DNA of 64,000 bases from Bacteroidetes bacterium UBA2475 (GTDB taxonomy: Bacteria; Bacteroidota; Bacteroidia; B-17B0; Aurantibacillaceae), in contig DDPF01000003.1 in NCBI GenBank assembly GCA_002342065.1, forward strand, positions 186,001 to 250,000. Direction: 5' to 3'. The translations under genes and the position numbers were made by a program. The stretch's first letter is position 1, and each line of letters opens with the position of its first letter. This document shows, piece after piece, positions 60,431 through 64,000 of the stretch. The notes beneath the pieces were generated by a model. The model did not search any database. It was given only the letters and a program-made list of their open reading frames with translations, and was not told where the DNA came from.

Positions 60431-60937
60431 ATGAAAGAACTAATTTTAATAAGACACGCTAAAAGCGATTGGGGGACCGAATTTTTGAAGGATATTGACA
60501 GGCATTTGAATGAAAGAGGTTATAGTGATGCATATCTTTTAAGCAATTGGTATTTAAAAAATCATACTTCTCCGGAGCTTATTCTTTCCAGCACCGCCAC
60601 ACGCGCTTTAAATACCGCGCTTATTTTTGCAAGAACTTTAGATCTTGACATGACCAATTTTGTGCTGGAAAAAAATATTTACGAAAGCACTGCAACTAAA
60701 TTGTTGGCTATTTTAAAGAAACAAGACGATAAAAAAAATTCAATTATGCTCTTTGGTCATAACCCCGGCATAACTAACCTTTGCAACGACCTTTGCAAGG
60801 ATGTTTTCTTTGAAAATATTCCAACTTGTGGCATTGTAAGTTTAAAATTTGACACTAAATCATGGAAAGATATTAAAGAAGAGAACGCAAAATTAAACTA
60901 TCACCAATTTCCAAAAGATTATAAAAATTCTAATTAA
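60431..60937 (+). CDS. SixA-like histidine phosphatase
   Basis: A 168-residue histidine phosphatase superfamily protein. The catalytic motif LIRHAKSDW carries Arg8 and nucleophile His9; Arg58 lies in SSTATRALNTA and the second His in LFGHNPGI (His110). SixA-type proteins dephosphorylate phosphohistidine or small phosphates in the cytoplasm. It is 17 bp upstream of ppk1 on the same strand, so it probably belongs to the polyphosphate unit, though the link in function is inferred. Confidence 0.9.
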   Translation: MKELILIRHAKSDWGTEFLKDIDRHLNERGYSDAYLLSNWYLKNHTSPELILSSTATRALNTALIFARTLDLDMTNFVLEKNIYESTATKLLAILKKQDDKKNSIMLFGHNPGITNLCNDLCKDVFFENIPTCGIVSLKFDTKSWKDIKEENAKLNYHQFPKDYKNSN

Positions 60938-60954
60938 CGTACTACAAAAACCTG

Positions 60955-63063
60955 ATGAAGAAAAAAGAAGTTCCATACATTAACCGCGAAATTAGCTGGC
61001 TTTCGTTTAACGAAAGAGTACTGCAGGAAGCCGCCGATCCAACAACCCCGCTAATTGAACGCTTAAAGTTCTTAGGTATTTTTAGTAATAACCGCGACGA
61101 GTTTTACCGTGTGCGCGTTGCCACCGTGCGTCGTTTAGCCAAGCTGGGGAAAAAAGCGTTGGCTATTTATGATGAAGATCCAAAAGAATTATTAACACGT
61201 TTGCAGCGTAAAGTAATTGAACAACAAATTCGTTTTGAAACTATTTACCAGGAAATTTTAAAAGAGCTGGCCATAAACGATGTGTTTATTATTAACGAAA
61301 AGCAATTAACCGGTACACAGGCAAATTTTGTAAGGGATTATTTTCGCGATGAAATTGTATCTACTTTATTCCCTGTAATGATAGATGATACAAAACCTTT
61401 TCCCTTCTTAAAGGACAAAGCAAGTTATTTATATCTGAAATTAGAATCGATCGTTAACAGGCAGAAGAATAAATACGCCATCATCGAAATTCCTTCGAAA
61501 ATTATTTCGCGATTTGTTGTATTGCCCAAACAAGGCAACAAACATTTTATAATGTTGCTGGATGATGCTATTCGTTTTAATACCGACCAGATCTTTGATG
61601 TATTTGGATTTAGAACCGTGGAATCATACAATATTAAATTAACACGCGATGCCGAACTGGACATGGATAACGATGTTAGCAAAAGCATGATCGAAAAGAT
61701 CTCTAAAAGTGTGAAGGCCCGTAAACAAGGTCTCCCCGTGCGTTTTGTGTACGATGCTGCTATGCCAAATGACATGTTGCGTTACATCATGAAAAAATTG
61801 GGAATGGCAAAAAAAGACAATGCAATTCCTGGTGGACGTTATCATAATTTTAAAGACTTCATTGGTTTTCCAAAGCTGGGCGAAAAATCCCTTACCTATA
61901 ATAACCCGCCCTACTTACAGCACAAGCATTTGGTCAATAATCCACTTTCTACTTTAAGAGCTATTAAAAACCAGGATATACTTTTACATTATCCTTACCA
62001 CACTTACAACCACATTATTACTTTATTGCGTGAGGCCTCTATCGACCCAATTGTAGAGACCATAAAAATTACTTTGTACCGTGTGGCAGATTCTTCTAAA
62101 ATTGCCAACGCATTAATTAATGCCGTAAAGAATGGAAAAAAAGTTACTGTTGTAGTAGAGCTACAAGCGCGCTTTGATGAAGAGAATAATATTTACTGGG
62201 CCAATAAATTACAAGAAGAAGGCGCTAAAGTAATTTACGGTGTGCAGGGTTTAAAAGTACACTCAAAACTTTTTTTAATAACCACACGTGAAGCTGGGAA
62301 AGAGGTAAAATATGCCCATATTGGCACGGGTAATTTTAACGAATTAACGGCCAGGGTGTACACTGATTTGTCGCTTCTTACCTGCAACAAACTCATAGCA
62401 GACGATCTGAGCAAGGTGTTTGATTTTTACGAGAATAATTTTAAAGTGTACAATTTTAAAACATTAGTTGTGGCACCGTTTTATATGCGAAAAGTATTTG
62501 TTGATCTTATTCAAAAAGAAATTCAAAATGCAAAAAGTAAAAAACCTGCGGCAATAACATTAAAAATGAATAGTTTGGTTGATCAGGAGATGATACAAAA
62601 ACTTTATGAGGCAAGTAAAGCGGGCGTTCAAATTACTTTGATCATAAGAGGTGCCTGTTCGCTAGTTACAGATTTTGAAGGCTGGAGCGATAATATTAAA
62701 GCTTATAGCATTGTAGATAAATATTTAGAGCACACGCGGATCTTTATTTTTCATGATAATGGAAAAGAAAAAATATTTATTTCATCGGCCGACTGGATGA
62801 GCCGAAATCTTGACAGCAGAAGCGAAGTGGCTGTACCAATATTTGATGAGGGTATACGCGCGCAATTAAAAGAGATCATCCGCATTCAACTATCAGGTAA
62901 TACAAAAGTGCGTATCATTGATAAGAAACAGGAAAATTTTTACAAAAAGCCAAAACCCGGAGAGAAAAAAGTAAGAGCGCAGGACGAGATCTATACCTAT
63001 TTAAAAAACGACAACGACAAATTTTTGAAAATTAATAAAACAAAAAAAATAATTTATAACTGA
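60955..63063 (+). CDS. ppk1: Polyphosphate kinase 1
   Basis: A 702-residue enzyme that reversibly makes polyphosphate from ATP. The N-terminal domain opens with YINREISWLSFNERVLQEA, followed by FLGIFSNNRDEFYRVRVATV. The C-terminal domains carry the phospho-acceptor His455 in YAHIGTGNFNE and the second active-site segment KVHSKLFLIT. Segments such as TLYRVADSSKIANALI and SADWMSRNLDSRSEVAVPI confirm the family. Length is normal. Its stop overlaps the ppx start by 1 bp, which couples synthesis with breakdown. Confidence 0.97.
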   Translation: MKKKEVPYINREISWLSFNERVLQEAADPTTPLIERLKFLGIFSNNRDEFYRVRVATVRRLAKLGKKALAIYDEDPKELLTRLQRKVIEQQIRFETIYQEILKELAINDVFIINEKQLTGTQANFVRDYFRDEIVSTLFPVMIDDTKPFPFLKDKASYLYLKLESIVNRQKNKYAIIEIPSKIISRFVVLPKQGNKHFIMLLDDAIRFNTDQIFDVFGFRTVESYNIKLTRDAELDMDNDVSKSMIEKISKSVKARKQGLPVRFVYDAAMPNDMLRYIMKKLGMAKKDNAIPGGRYHNFKDFIGFPKLGEKSLTYNNPPYLQHKHLVNNPLSTLRAIKNQDILLHYPYHTYNHIITLLREASIDPIVETIKITLYRVADSSKIANALINAVKNGKKVTVVVELQARFDEENNIYWANKLQEEGAKVIYGVQGLKVHSKLFLITTREAGKEVKYAHIGTGNFNELTARVYTDLSLLTCNKLIADDLSKVFDFYENNFKVYNFKTLVVAPFYMRKVFVDLIQKEIQNAKSKKPAAITLKMNSLVDQEMIQKLYEASKAGVQITLIIRGACSLVTDFEGWSDNIKAYSIVDKYLEHTRIFIFHDNGKEKIFISSADWMSRNLDSRSEVAVPIFDEGIRAQLKEIIRIQLSGNTKVRIIDKKQENFYKKPKPGEKKVRAQDEIYTYLKNDNDKFLKINKTKKIIYN

Positions 63064-63953
63064 TGATCTTTGCAGCTATTGATATTGGAAGCAACGCCAT
63101 GCGCCTCTTATTTTGCCGTGTTTACGTAATGGATGGCAAACCCCATTTTAGCAAAGAAGAACTTTTCAGGATGCCCATAAGGTTAGGAGAAGACGTTTTT
63201 ACGATTGGGAAAATATCAGAGCAAAAATCTGAAAAATTAATTACTGCTTTAAAAGGATATTCTGAATTAATTAAAGCTTATGGTGTAGAAGCATACCGCG
63301 CCGTAGCAACCAGCGCTATGCGTGATGCTGCTAATGGCGCTGAGATAATTTCGCGCATTAGATCAGAAACAGGATTAAATGTAGAGATCATTGATGGTAA
63401 GAACGAAGCCTCGCTTGTATTTTCAAATCATATCGAAGAATTATTAAACCCCCGATTTGCTTATTTGTATATTGATGTGGGCGGTGGAAGTACAGAATTA
63501 ACATTGTATTTTAATAACAAAGTAGTCGCAGCCAAATCGTTCAACATTGGCACTGTGAGAATGTTGCTTGACAAAGTTGATAAAGACGAATTTGAAAATA
63601 TGAAGGTGTGGTTGAAGCGTAACACGGTTGGTATTCATCCTTTAAGCGCCATTGGCTCGGGTGGCAACATTAACAAGATCTTTAAAATGAGTGGTAAAAA
63701 AGAGACCAAACATTTAAGTTACGATCGCTTAAAAGGATTGTACGATATGCTCTGTTCTTATACTTACCAGGAAAGAATTGAACGTCTTGATCTGAAGCCT
63801 GACCGTGCCGACGTAATTGTGCCAGCCGCTAAAATATTTTTAACCATTATGAAGAACGCTGACATTGAAAAAGTATATGTGCCGCAAATTGGTTTATCAG
63901 ATGGATTGGTACACGAGATGTATGATAGCCACATAAAAAAATTAAGTAAATAA
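63063..63953 (+). CDS. ppx: Exopolyphosphatase (Ppx/GppA family)
   Basis: A 296-residue enzyme of the ASKHA fold. The phosphate-1 motif is FAAIDIGSNAMRLLF (2-16), then AVATSAMRDAANG and a second phosphate motif, YIDVGGGSTELTLYF (136-150), and the adenosine-like motif AIGSGGNINKIFKMSG. It hydrolyses polyphosphate or guanosine pentaphosphate. At 296 residues it is the short Bacteroidota type, lacking the C-terminal HD domain of long members. It is the last gene of the polyphosphate unit; the remaining 47 bases hold no recognised feature. Confidence 0.94.
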   Translation: MIFAAIDIGSNAMRLLFCRVYVMDGKPHFSKEELFRMPIRLGEDVFTIGKISEQKSEKLITALKGYSELIKAYGVEAYRAVATSAMRDAANGAEIISRIRSETGLNVEIIDGKNEASLVFSNHIEELLNPRFAYLYIDVGGGSTELTLYFNNKVVAAKSFNIGTVRMLLDKVDKDEFENMKVWLKRNTVGIHPLSAIGSGGNINKIFKMSGKKETKHLSYDRLKGLYDMLCSYTYQERIERLDLKPDRADVIVPAAKIFLTIMKNADIEKVYVPQIGLSDGLVHEMYDSHIKKLSK

Positions 63954-64000
63954 TTTGTTCATTCAAAATTTTATATGTTTTCTTTCTTTTGGCATCACCG

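Overview
The window is a stretch of AT-rich chromosome from a member of the Bacteroidota; genus and species cannot be read from it. The evidence is: many exported proteins whose signal peptides end in FSQ or AQ, TonB-dependent receptor and OmpA/PD40 outer-membrane proteins, promoters of the TAnnTTTG type, almost no Shine-Dalgarno sequences, a Bacteroidota-style YebC, and short overlapping genes. Most of it is core genome, with one long run of uncharacterised envelope genes at about 7.0-19.1 kb. No phage, insertion sequence, integrase or CRISPR array is visible.

Layout. 0-2.5 kb: the end of an HTTM-domain protein and a FecA-like TonB receptor. 2.6-6.3 kb: a same-strand run of TPR protein, ComA-like sulfolactate synthase, rhodanese, Dps and DedA. 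6.3-19.1 kb: small envelope genes. Two copies of the same three-gene cassette (exported YidD-like protein plus two signal-peptide/TPR-like/membrane proteins) face each other at 7743-9905 (+) and 17141-19116 (-). Between them lie a TM2 protein, a lipoprotein, a four-gene unit of an exported trypsin-like protease and three tandem beta-barrel paralogues, and a 589-residue secreted protein. 19.2-23.3 kb: an XRE/S24 LexA-like repressor with two matching operator dyads, a hydrolase, a small protein and an OmpA/PD40 protein. 23.3-23.7 kb: tRNA-Pro followed by hairpin-rich direct repeats.

23.8-28.0 kb: guaA, a LysM/periplasmic-binding protein with a 7-bp tandem repeat in its signal peptide, and hemF. 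28.2-33.3 kb: a TPR histidine kinase, its response regulator, a second OmpA/PD40 protein and a barrel protein. 33.4-38.9 kb: an arylsulfotransferase-like protein, a small membrane protein with a DEAD/DEAH helicase, and lnt. 39-42 kb: yebC, recJ and a small barrel protein. 42.1-50.2 kb: a His/Gly-rich secreted protein, a MATE transporter, an esterase with rnr, icd and psd. 50.2-59.1 kb: two very large outer-membrane proteins, an M20 amidohydrolase and a half-size TauE/SafE protein. 59.1-64 kb: a DUF2130 protein, then the polyphosphate genes sixA-like, ppk1 and ppx.

The least explained part is the pair of inverted cassettes with exported YidD-like proteins and the protease/beta-barrel unit between them. 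Two copies of a 160-170 bp element with terminal inverted repeats (28016-28182 and 35169-35329) are candidate non-autonomous mobile repeats. All functional statements rest on motif recognition by eye; no database search was run.
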